Source: an uncultured Opitutia bacterium
Lineage (GTDB): Bacteria; Verrucomicrobiota; Verrucomicrobiia; Opitutales; UBA953
Length of the DNA stretch: 5,532 nucleotides
Assembly: GCA_937875975.1 (NCBI GenBank)
Contig: CALEEU010000078.1
Location: 1-5,532, forward strand
Direction: 5' to 3'
A model generated the notes under the pieces. It had not been told where the DNA came from, ran no database searches, and saw only the letters and a list, made by a program, of their open reading frames with translations. The translations under genes and the position numbers were made by a program. The first letter of the stretch is position 1, and the number at the start of each line of letters is the position of its first letter. Of this stretch, positions 1 through 5,532 are shown one piece after another.

Positions 1-872
1 TCCCGGCATTACTCGGCGCCGTCTGGTCTTCTTGGCGCTTGCTCCGTCGTTTTCGCCCCGACGCGCTTGTCTGCTTCGGCGGCTTCATGAGTCTCGGTCC
101 TTCACTGGCCTGCCGCCTATGCGGAATCCCGGTGCTGGTCCATGAAGCCAATCGCAAGCCTGGTAAGGCTGTGCGTCTGATTGCGCACTTTGCCGATGCG
201 GTGCACCTGCCCGCCGGGGTGCGTATTCCCGGTCTCGCCGCGGAGCGTCAGCATGATTCTGGTTATCCTGTCCGCGCCGAGATCCGTCCGCAGGCGCGCG
301 ATGCCGCCCGCCGGGCGCTCGGCTTACCGCCGACAGGTCGCGTGGTGCTCGTCACCGGCGGGAGTCAAGGTGCCCACTCCCTTAACCGCTGGGTGGAGGA
401 CAATCTCGAGGAGTTCGCTATTCGCGGCATCCATGTGTTTTGCCTGACGGGCCCGGGCGGCCGCGAGGACGAAGTCCGCTCGCCCGACTCGCTGGTGAAG
501 TTCGTCCCGTTCTGCCACCAGATGGCGACCGCCTATTCCGCGGCCGACCTCGCCGTCACCCGCGCTGGCGCGGGTACGCTCGCCGAGCTGGCCACGTGTC
601 GCACGCCAGCGGTACTCGTCCCTTATCCGCGTTCGGCGGACGACCATCAGACGGCTAATGCGCGTCAGAGCGAACTGTCCGGTGCGGCGATCCTGCTGCC
701 GGAGACGGAACTCCCGCGGCTTCTGCGCATCGTCTTCGACCGCCTCGCCGATGCCGCCGCGCTCGCGTTGATGCGCGACGCGCTCGCCCTGGCTGACGCC
801 GGTAATCGTTGGGAAGAACTTGCCCATGAAACCATCGCGCTCGCCGGCCGCCACCGGCTCGCCGCCGCATGA
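1..872 (+). CDS. murG: MurG, UDP-GlcNAc:lipid I N-acetylglucosaminyltransferase (5' end missing)
   Basis: MurG is a peripheral glycosyltransferase (GT28 family, GT-B fold) on the cytoplasmic face of the membrane. It transfers GlcNAc from UDP-GlcNAc to lipid I, giving lipid II. The frame is open from base 3 (first two bases belong to a cut codon) to a TGA at 870-872, leaving 289 residues. Homologues are about 355-370 residues, so roughly 70-80 N-terminal residues, including the glycine-rich GGTGGH loop, lie upstream. A TTG at 39 is only an internal codon, because family similarity (PDALVCFGGFMS) continues around it and the frame is open before it. Visible motifs are HEANRKPG (141-164, family HEQN..PG), GYPVR (family GNPVR), GGSQGA (357-374), RAGAGTLAEL (561-590) and DDHQTANA (639-662), the last two forming the UDP-GlcNAc site in known MurGs. 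The gene overlaps murC-murB by 4 bases. The HEQN and GNPVR substitutions make it a divergent member, but the assignment is secure. Confidence 0.95.
   Translation, partial: PALLGAVWSSWRLLRRFRPDALVCFGGFMSLGPSLACRLCGIPVLVHEANRKPGKAVRLIAHFADAVHLPAGVRIPGLAAERQHDSGYPVRAEIRPQARDAARRALGLPPTGRVVLVTGGSQGAHSLNRWVEDNLEEFAIRGIHVFCLTGPGGREDEVRSPDSLVKFVPFCHQMATAYSAADLAVTRAGAGTLAELATCRTPAVLVPYPRSADDHQTANARQSELSGAAILLPETELPRLLRIVFDRLADAAALALMRDALALADAGNRWEELAHETIALAGRHRLAAA
869..872 (+). other. ATGA overlap, murG stop / murC-murB start
   Basis: The four bases ATGA hold the start codon of murC-murB (869-871) and the stop codon of murG (870-872). The preceding bases (ccggctcgccgccgc) contain no purine-rich Shine-Dalgarno sequence, so re-initiation by ribosomes finishing murG is the likely way this start is used. 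That mechanism is inferred. Confidence 0.85.
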
Positions 873-2209
873 GCGCCTCCGCCTGGATGCTCGGGGCCTG
901 CGGCATGGGCGTCGGCCCGCTCGCTATCTACCTGAAAGGGGAGGGATGGGACGTCTCGGGTTGGGATGATTCGACGGGTAGTCCGATGGAGCTCCAGCTC
1001 GCTAATGCCGACATCCCGTTGCTTCGTGATCCTTGGGCCGCCGGCCGTCACCCTTCCGTCGTGGGTCGTTCCAGTGCGGTGAAACCCGGCCACGCTGCGC
1101 TCGCTCTCGCGGAACGCCATGAGGTGCGCACGCTCCGCCGCGGTGAACTCCTCGCCGAGGCCGTCGCCGAGCGTCGCTTCGTCGCCATCTGCGGTAGCCA
1201 CGGCAAGACGACCACCTGCGGCCTGCTCGTCGCCGCCCTCGCGAGCGCGGAAGCGGATTTCGGTTATGTGCTGGGCGGGCTCTTTCGCGATCCGGCCTTC
1301 CCGCCGGCGCGCGCTTCCGCTTCTTCGCCCTGGGTCGTGGCCGAGGTCGATGAGAGTGATGGCACCATCGGCGCGTTCTCGCCTGACGTCACCGTCGCCG
1401 TGAACCTTGATTGGGATCACCCTGACTATTATCGCGACGAAGCTGCACTGGAGGGCGTCTTCCGTGCGCTCTTTGAACGCACCCGCACCGCGGTCATTAT
1501 CCCGGTTGGCAATGAACGCCTCGAACGCCTCACCGCAGGCCTCAAGGTTCCGGTCATCCGCGTTGGCGAGGGCGGCGACTATTCCTTCCGTCTCGTCCAA
1601 GGTGGACACTCCTCCTCGGTCGTCGCGCTTGAAGGGCGTTTTCCCGCCGGACAGTTCAATCTACCGGTCGCCGGCACCTTTAACCGATCGAACGCTTCGC
1701 TGGCCCTTGCGGTCACGCACTTCATCACCGGTAGCCTCGTGGCCGAGCCGCTCGCCCGCTGGCGCGGCATCCGCCGCCGCCAGGATGTGCTCTTCGAACG
1801 CACGGGACTCCGTGTACTCGCTGACTACGCGCACCACCCGACGGAGATTGCGGCGCTATTGAAATGGGTGCGGGAGACGCACACCGGCCGGCTCGTCGTC
1901 GTCTTTCAGCCGCACCGCCACACGCGCACGCGCCAGTATGTCCGCGAGTTCCGTGATGCGCTCGCCGTCGCCGACCATGCCCTCGTCCTGCCGGTCTATT
2001 CCGCCGGCGAAGCGGCGGTCGAAGGTGGCGGTTCCGACGCCATCGTCAATGGCTCTACCCATCGCCTCGTCGAGGATCGCCAGACCTTGCCGCGTATCTT
2101 GGACGAACTTTCCGCGGGTGCCGATACGGTCGTGGCGTTCGTGGGCGCGGGCGATATCGAGCGCGATGCCGAAGCCTACGCTAAGGTGCTCCGCCGCCGC
2201 GGCGCTGAT
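869..2209 (+). other. MurC module of the fusion
   Basis: The three Mur-ligase domains are visible in order. The N-terminal UDP-binding domain has GACGMGVG at residues 9-16 where most MurCs have GIGGIGMS. The central ATPase domain has the P-loop GSHGKTTT (109-116, Ser for the usual Thr), DESD (161-164) and DWDHPDYY (181-188). The C-terminal domain has RRR (302-304), ADYAHHPTE (318-326) and FQPHRHTRT (346-354). The residues invariant across Mur ligases all appear present: Lys113, Glu162, His184, Asn272, Asn275, an Arg at 303 or 304, and Asp319. DESD and FQPHR identify it as MurC rather than the related recycling ligase Mpl, which has DEYD. At about 447 residues it is slightly shorter than E. 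coli MurC (491). Odd points are GTFN in place of the usual G.HN before the two Asn, and one Asp instead of the usual DDY. Confidence 0.93.
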
Positions 2210-3145
2210 ATTCTTTCGCTCGATCTGCCCGATCTCGTCTCCGGCCGCCTCTCCGCGGATTGTGCCCTGCGTGCCAATGAGCCGCTCGCCCGCCGCACGA
2301 CGCTTGGTCTCGGCGGCGCCGCCCGCTGGTACGCTGAACCGGCGAACGTGGATGACATCGTGGCGCTCCTGCGCGCCGCTGCGGAGCTTGACCTGCGCTG
2401 GTTTGCGGTTGGTCGTGGTTCCAATCTACTCGTGCCCGACGAAGGCTACGACGGACTCATCCTGCATCTCGACGCGGCCCATTGGGGTGCCGTGACTGAT
2501 CTCGGCGAGGGCCGCTTCCGCGTCGGCGGTGGCACCCGCCTCAAGGAACTCTGTGGTTTCGCCGCACGTGAAGGCTGGAAGGGCTTCGAGTTCCTCGAAG
2601 GTATTCCCGGCACAATTGGAGGCTCCTTGCGGATGAACGCTGGCGCAATGGGTGGCTGGATCTTCGACGTCGTGGAGTCGATTGAATGGCTTTCGCCGCA
2701 GGGTCAGGTGCGCGCCGCGCGCCGCGATAGCTTTGATGCCCTTTATCGCGACTGCCCTCAATTGCACGGCTCGGTGGTGCTCTCCGCCGTGCTACGCTCC
2801 TCTGGTCGCGACGAACCTGCCGCCATCCGCGCACGCATGGACGAGCTCGCAGCACAGCGCCGTGCCTCTCAGCCCCGCGAGGCCAGTGCCGGGTGCGTGT
2901 TTAAGAATCCCGAAGGGGACAAGGCCGGACGCCTCATCGACCTGAGCGGACTCAAAGGCCGAGCCGTTGGACCAGTCTGCGTCTCGCCCACCCACGCTAA
3001 TTTCCTCGTCAACGCGGGAGACGCCAAGGCTGCGGATTTCATCGAGCTCATGCGCACCGTCCGCGCCGAAGTGAAATCCCGCCAGGGTGTCGAACTTCAG
3101 CCCGAGATCGTCGCCCTCGGACGAGAATGGAAGGACCTCCTATGA
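869..3145 (+). CDS. murC-murB: Bifunctional MurC-MurB fusion: UDP-MurNAc--L-Ala ligase / UDP-MurNAc dehydrogenase
   Basis: One uninterrupted 758-residue frame holds two complete cytoplasmic enzymes of peptidoglycan precursor synthesis. The N-terminal part (about 1-447) is MurC, which ligates L-Ala to UDP-MurNAc using ATP. The C-terminal part (about 455-755) is MurB, the flavin- and NADPH-dependent reductase that makes UDP-MurNAc, MurC's substrate. The protein order is thus the reverse of the reaction order. Between the modules lies only a short segment (about residues 441-465) without a stop and without an ATG that could start a separate MurB. The ATG at 869 is chosen because it overlaps the murG stop (ATGA) and places the Rossmann-type glycine-rich segment (GACGMGVG) at residues 9-16, as in MurC proteins. 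No Shine-Dalgarno sequence is visible before it, so translation is probably coupled to murG. It overlaps ddl by 4 bases. Separate murC and murB genes are the common arrangement; this is a genuine fusion as far as the sequence shows, unless an assembly error removed a stop. Confidence 0.95.
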   Translation: MSASAWMLGACGMGVGPLAIYLKGEGWDVSGWDDSTGSPMELQLANADIPLLRDPWAAGRHPSVVGRSSAVKPGHAALALAERHEVRTLRRGELLAEAVAERRFVAICGSHGKTTTCGLLVAALASAEADFGYVLGGLFRDPAFPPARASASSPWVVAEVDESDGTIGAFSPDVTVAVNLDWDHPDYYRDEAALEGVFRALFERTRTAVIIPVGNERLERLTAGLKVPVIRVGEGGDYSFRLVQGGHSSSVVALEGRFPAGQFNLPVAGTFNRSNASLALAVTHFITGSLVAEPLARWRGIRRRQDVLFERTGLRVLADYAHHPTEIAALLKWVRETHTGRLVVVFQPHRHTRTRQYVREFRDALAVADHALVLPVYSAGEAAVEGGGSDAIVNGSTHRLVEDRQTLPRILDELSAGADTVVAFVGAGDIERDAEAYAKVLRRRGADILSLDLPDLVSGRLSADCALRANEPLARRTTLGLGGAARWYAEPANVDDIVALLRAAAELDLRWFAVGRGSNLLVPDEGYDGLILHLDAAHWGAVTDLGEGRFRVGGGTRLKELCGFAAREGWKGFEFLEGIPGTIGGSLRMNAGAMGGWIFDVVESIEWLSPQGQVRAARRDSFDALYRDCPQLHGSVVLSAVLRSSGRDEPAAIRARMDELAAQRRASQPREASAGCVFKNPEGDKAGRLIDLSGLKGRAVGPVCVSPTHANFLVNAGDAKAADFIELMRTVRAEVKSRQGVELQPEIVALGREWKDLL
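2231..3133 (+). other. MurB module of the fusion, type II-like, with Cys at the proton-donor position
   Basis: This FAD-dependent reductase reduces the enolpyruvyl group of UDP-GlcNAc-enolpyruvate to lactyl. Visible motifs are TLGLGGAARWYAEP (residues 478-491), VGRGSNLLVPDEGYDGL (514-530, FAD binding), FLEGIPGTIGGSLRMNAGAMGG (starting 575), YR (626-627), AGCVFKNP (674-681) and LQPEIVALG (743-751). Arg627 and Glu746 match the catalytic Arg and Glu of the family. The third catalytic position, normally Ser in GS.FKNP, is Cys676. The spacing (49 residues from Arg627 to Cys676 and 70 from Cys676 to Glu746) matches type II MurB as I recall it for Staphylococcus aureus. Type I E. coli MurB has about 70 and 96, because of its extra Tyr190 loop. 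The module is full length and shows no sign of decay. Confidence 0.93.
3131..3135 (+). promoter_or_regulatory. Ribosome binding site for ddl
   Basis: AAGGA, six bases before the ATG at 3142, inside the last codons of murC-murB. It is the only clear Shine-Dalgarno-like sequence before any start in the window. It favours the ATG at 3142 over the in-frame ATG at 3127, which would add only MEGPP and lies upstream of this site. Confidence 0.6.
3142..3145 (+). other. ATGA overlap, murC-murB stop / ddl start
   Basis: ATGA contains the ddl start (3142-3144) and the murC-murB stop (3143-3145). Unlike the other junctions, this one also has a Shine-Dalgarno-like AAGGA upstream, so ddl could be translated both by coupling and by independent initiation. 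Confidence 0.85.
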
Positions 3146-4065
3146 CTTTGTCTCCCGAAATTATCGTTCTCTGCGGTGGCCTCTCCTCCGAACGCGAAGT
3201 CTCCCTGCGTTCTGGTCAGGCTGTCGCTTCCGTGCTGCCGGGTTCCCGGCTCATTGCACTCGAGACTGATGCCTTGCCCGAGTGGCTGGATGGCGCCAAG
3301 CACGTGGTCCTGCCTGTCCTGCACGGCGGTTGGGGCGAGGACGGTCGCGCTCAGGCTGAGATGGAAGCGCGAGGTATCGCCTTCGGTGGTTGTTCGTCCG
3401 CCGCCAACCGTCTCTGCATGGACAAGGTGGCTACCAAGCACGCGATGCGTGCCGCCGGCGTCCCGGCTATCCCCGAGGTCGCCTTCGCGGGCGCTGCCAA
3501 GCCGACGGCCGCCGCGCTCGTCGCCGCCTTGGGCGAACACATCGTCATCAAGCCGTCCGACCAAGGCAGCAGTGTCGGCCTTTACATGTTGGAAGGGGAG
3601 GCCGCCGTAGCCAAGGCCTTGGCGGAGATCCCCGCCTCTGGCCAATGGATGGCCGAGCGCCGCCTACGTGGCCGCGAAATGTCCATCGGCCTCCTGGACG
3701 GCCAGCCCATGGGCATCGTCGAAATCGTCCCGCTCACCGGCGTCTACGATTATAAGACCAAATACACTAAAGGTGCCTCCGAGTATCGCTTTCCCGCCGC
3801 CGTGGGCCCGGAACTGACCGCCGCCATCGGCGCCGCCGCCGCGCGGCTCTTCGCCGCCTGCGGTTGCCGGGACTTCGCCCGCGCGGATGTCTTCCTTGAG
3901 CCCGACGGCCAGTTCTATTTCCTCGAGATCAACACGATGCCCGGCATGACCGAAACCAGCCTGATGCCTAAGAGCGCTTCCTGCGTCGGCCTCGACTTCC
4001 CTTTGCTCGTCCGCCGCATGGCCGCTCCGGCCCTCGCGCGTGCCGCCCAACCCGACCAACGCTAA
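3142..4065 (+). CDS. ddl: D-alanine--D-alanine ligase
   Basis: This cytoplasmic ATP-grasp ligase joins two D-Ala; MurF then adds the dipeptide to the UDP-MurNAc-tripeptide. From the chosen start it has 307 residues, the usual length for a DdlB-type enzyme. Motifs in order are GGLSSEREVSLRSG (12-25), LHGGWGEDG (60-68), CMDK (92-95), IKPSDQGSSVG (136-146), YDYKTKY (202-208), ARADVFLEPDGQFYFLE (246-262) and INTMPGMTETSLMP (263-276). Residues matching the E. coli DdlB catalytic triad Glu15/Ser150/Tyr216 are Glu17, Ser143 and Tyr208. Lys95 and Lys137 match the ATP-contacting lysines, and Arg247, Asp249, Glu262 and Asn264 match the Mg2+/phosphate site. Tyr208 indicates D-Ala-D-Ala rather than D-Ala-D-lactate synthesis, since lactate-type enzymes have Phe or His there. 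The segment before CMDK (AFGGCSSAANRL) departs from the common Y.GS..ASA pattern. The start at 3142 is supported by the AAGGA site and the ATGA overlap with murC-murB. ftsQ begins 2 bases after its stop. Confidence 0.96.
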   Translation: MTLSPEIIVLCGGLSSEREVSLRSGQAVASVLPGSRLIALETDALPEWLDGAKHVVLPVLHGGWGEDGRAQAEMEARGIAFGGCSSAANRLCMDKVATKHAMRAAGVPAIPEVAFAGAAKPTAAALVAALGEHIVIKPSDQGSSVGLYMLEGEAAVAKALAEIPASGQWMAERRLRGREMSIGLLDGQPMGIVEIVPLTGVYDYKTKYTKGASEYRFPAAVGPELTAAIGAAAARLFAACGCRDFARADVFLEPDGQFYFLEINTMPGMTETSLMPKSASCVGLDFPLLVRRMAAPALARAAQPDQR

Positions 4066-4067
4066 AC

Positions 4068-5045
4068 ATGGGCCTCTTCGATGATCTCTTCCGCAAACGC
4101 CGTGACGCCTTCCTGGGCCAGGCTGATCGCGACTGGCGTGCGCTCGTACCGCAGGACGTCAACCGCGTCCCCGAAGGCGAGATCGGCCGCAAGCGCGCCG
4201 TCCGCTCCAAGCTGCCCACCTTCCTCGCCGTGGGTTTCTTCGTCGTCCTGGTGGGCCTGCTTTGGTGGGCCGTCGACGAGTCCGTGACCGCTACGCCGAC
4301 CGCGGGCTCGCTCCGTTACAAAACCGACGGTTTCCTTTCCGTCGATTTCGTGAAGAAGACCATCGCCAACGGTCCGGAGGGGTTTGCCCGCGACGTCCGT
4401 TCGATCAAGGCCGAGCTGGAGTCGGACAACCAGGTCGTCACCGCCGACGTGCGTCGCCGAGGCGACGGCACGCTTGATATCGCTCTACGTGAACGCCTCG
4501 CGGTCGCCAAGGTCGTCATCGCGTCGCCGGGTAAGCTCACGCCGATGCAGGTGCGTATCGTGGCTTCCGATGGCCTGACCTTCGCTGGCTCCGGCTACCC
4601 TGAGCAAGCCATCCGTAATCTCCCGGAGATTGCGGATTACCGTTCCACCGGCAGCGATGACAAGATGGTGATCGACGGCATTGAGATTGCCGCTCCGTTC
4701 CTGCTCACCGTGCGCACCACCTACCCGAACCTCTACAAGCAATGGTCCGCGGTCTCGCTCCGTGATTGCTTTGGTGCGCAGGAGGATTCGCCTGGCTCAA
4801 ATCTGCGCGTCGCGGTGCGCCCCGGTACGCAGCCGATGGATCGCCCCGCGCTGGTCGAAATCCTCTTCTCTACCGCCAACTGGCGTAATGAGCTCGCATT
4901 GCTCGCGCGCATCAACGTCGACGAGATGCTGCGTCGACCCGGCACGACCGCGCAGGCCTACGTGCTGAAGATGTCGATCCAGAATCGCACCAACGGTGCT
5001 TCGCCGATTCCTGAACCCCGCCTCGTCCCCCTTACTTCCCGATGA
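4068..5045 (+). CDS. ftsQ: FtsQ/DivIB-like divisome membrane protein
   Basis: FtsQ is a bitopic membrane protein that bridges early and late divisome proteins through FtsB and FtsL. The 325-residue product has a charged cytoplasmic tail (1-49, rich in Arg and Lys), one membrane segment (about 50-69, LPTFLAVGFFVVLVGLLWWA), and an extracytoplasmic part. This is the N-in, C-out topology of FtsQ. Residues about 80-147 resemble a POTRA domain: VVTADVRRRGDGTLDIALRE (123-142) followed by RLAVA fits the family pattern V..A.V.R..P.TL.I.V.ER.P.A. IVASDGLTF (164-172) fits the usual start of the following beta domain, and YVLKMSIQNR (298-307) may be its final strand. Overall similarity is weak and the call leans on position between ddl and ftsA, the standard FtsQ slot. 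The ATG at 4068 follows the ddl stop by 2 bases. No Shine-Dalgarno is visible, so coupling to ddl is likely. It overlaps ftsA by 4 bases. Confidence 0.82.
   Translation: MGLFDDLFRKRRDAFLGQADRDWRALVPQDVNRVPEGEIGRKRAVRSKLPTFLAVGFFVVLVGLLWWAVDESVTATPTAGSLRYKTDGFLSVDFVKKTIANGPEGFARDVRSIKAELESDNQVVTADVRRRGDGTLDIALRERLAVAKVVIASPGKLTPMQVRIVASDGLTFAGSGYPEQAIRNLPEIADYRSTGSDDKMVIDGIEIAAPFLLTVRTTYPNLYKQWSAVSLRDCFGAQEDSPGSNLRVAVRPGTQPMDRPALVEILFSTANWRNELALLARINVDEMLRRPGTTAQAYVLKMSIQNRTNGASPIPEPRLVPLTSR
5042..5045 (+). other. ATGA overlap, ftsQ stop / ftsA start
   Basis: ATGA contains the ftsA start (5042-5044) and the ftsQ stop (5043-5045). The 20 bases before it are pyrimidine-rich (cctcgtcccccttacttccc) with no Shine-Dalgarno, which suggests that ftsA depends on ftsQ translation. 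That dependence is inferred. Confidence 0.85.
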
Positions 5046-5532
5046 CTTCCAAGCCCCTTCCTTCCCTCATCGCCGTCATCGATGTCGGCACGCACAAGAC
5101 CGCCAGCCTCCTCGGCCAGATCATCGACGGCAAGGCCCGCATGCTCAGCTTCAGCGAACGCCGCACCGACGGGGTCGTGAAGGGCACCGTCACCGACCTT
5201 GAAAAGCTCACGCAGTGCGTCCATGAGGTCGTCAATGACATCGAGCGTGGCTCTGGTCGCGCCGTTGAGCAGGTCTACCTTTCGCTCTCAGGTCCAGCGG
5301 CCGAAGGCGAACGCGTGAAAGGCTTCGTCGCCGTACCCGCGCATGACGGTAAGATCACCGCTAAAGACGTGAGCGACGCCATCCAGTCCGCCAAGCGCCT
5401 GGAGCCGCCGGAGGGCCGCGCGACCATTCTCTACATGCGCCAGCCGACGATGCTGGACAACCGACCGGTGAGCAACCCCGTGGGCATGGCGGGCAAGCGA
5501 CTCGAAGTGAATTTCTGGCGCGTGACGATGGA
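5042..5532 (+). CDS. ftsA: FtsA, actin-like cell division protein (3' end missing)
   Basis: FtsA is an actin-family ATPase that tethers FtsZ to the membrane and recruits later divisome proteins. The window holds 163 complete residues of a protein usually about 400-420 long; the frame is open to the window edge. The N-terminal subdomain 1A has the phosphate-binding motif AVIDVGTHKTASLLG (11-25; the family usually has DIGTSK, here His for Ser). Further family features are GVVKGTVTDLEKL (44-56), VEQVYLSLSG (75-84), GKITAKDVSDAI (103-114) and NPVGMAGKRLE (145-155). From about residue 85 the sequence enters the FtsA-specific 1C subdomain, which separates it from MreB and DnaK. The ATG at 5042 overlaps the ftsQ stop and puts the phosphate loop at the expected distance from the N-terminus. 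No Shine-Dalgarno is visible. The C-terminal amphipathic membrane helix is beyond the window, and ftsZ would be expected next. Confidence 0.95.
   Translation, partial: MTSKPLPSLIAVIDVGTHKTASLLGQIIDGKARMLSFSERRTDGVVKGTVTDLEKLTQCVHEVVNDIERGSGRAVEQVYLSLSGPAAEGERVKGFVAVPAHDGKITAKDVSDAIQSAKRLEPPEGRATILYMRQPTMLDNRPVSNPVGMAGKRLEVNFWRVTM

Noticed and set aside
39..41. TTG as the murG start
   Set aside because: The frame is open upstream to the window edge, and the protein from here would lack the first ~80 residues, including the essential glycine-rich loop.
665..1609. A 314-codon open frame on the minus strand across the murG/murC junction
   Set aside because: It lies antisense to two well-supported genes, has a low-complexity Arg/Gly/Ala-rich product with no recognisable motif, and such frames are common opposite high-GC coding DNA.
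869..2209. The N-terminal ligase as Mpl, the murein recycling ligase
   Set aside because: Mpl has DEYD and lacks the FQPHR motif; this protein has DESD, DHPDYY and FQPHRHTRT, which are MurC features, and it sits in the dcw cluster.
1938..2495. A 185-codon open frame on the + strand in another frame inside murC-murB
   Set aside because: The product is Ser/Arg/Pro-rich, typical of an off-frame reading of GC-rich DNA, while the main frame holds conserved Mur motifs throughout.
3127..3141. An upstream ATG for ddl that would add MEGPP
   Set aside because: It lies before the AAGGA site and adds residues outside the family's N-terminus; the ATG at 3142 has better spacing and an ATGA overlap.
3097..3645. 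A 182-codon minus-strand open frame opposite ddl
   Set aside because: It is fully antisense to conserved ddl codons and its product shows no domain; a compositional shadow.
3820..3860. A GCC-rich repeat-like run in ddl
   Set aside because: It encodes an Ala-rich helix (AAIGAAAARLFAA) normal for this part of Ddl; base composition explains it.
4060..4070. Possible promoter or terminator at the ddl/ftsQ junction
   Set aside because: Only two bases separate the genes and I see no hairpin with a T-run or credible -35/-10 pair.

Overview
The window is an internal piece of a division and cell wall (dcw) gene cluster. All genes lie on the + strand and are packed end to end: the 3' part of murG, a fused murC-murB gene, ddl, an ftsQ/divIB-type gene, and the 5' part of ftsA. 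There is no intergenic stretch longer than 2 bases. I see no RNA gene, mobile element, CRISPR array, repeat array or convincing terminator.

Layout: bases 1-872 encode the C-terminal ~289 residues of MurG, whose N-terminus lies upstream of the window. Bases 869-3145 encode one 758-residue protein with a complete MurC module (about residues 1-447) followed by a type II-like MurB module (about 455-755). Bases 3142-4065 encode D-alanine--D-alanine ligase (307 residues from the preferred start). Bases 4068-5045 encode a single-pass membrane protein that I call FtsQ from its topology, a weak POTRA-like pattern and its position. Bases 5042-5532 encode the first 163 residues of FtsA, cut by the window end. 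Three junctions are 4-base ATGA stop/start overlaps and the fourth has a 2-base gap, so this looks like one translationally coupled transcript. Its promoter and terminator must lie outside the window.

How the genes work together: MurB makes UDP-MurNAc, MurC adds L-Ala to it, Ddl makes the D-Ala-D-Ala dipeptide that MurF later attaches, and MurG adds GlcNAc to lipid I to give lipid II. FtsQ and FtsA belong to the divisome that directs septal wall synthesis. The chain therefore joins precursor supply to division.

Organism: a high-GC bacterium with a classical peptidoglycan pathway and FtsA-based division. The murG - murC/murB - ddl - ftsQ - ftsA order with a MurC-MurB fusion, together with divergent MurG and FtsQ sequences, suggests Verrucomicrobiota (Opitutae-like). 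This is inferred from memory of gene order and was not tested by any search. The region is mostly ordinary core biology. The points worth a second look are the fusion, a Cys in place of the usual catalytic Ser in MurB, and the almost complete lack of Shine-Dalgarno sequences. I found no evidence of a new defence, mobile or regulatory system.
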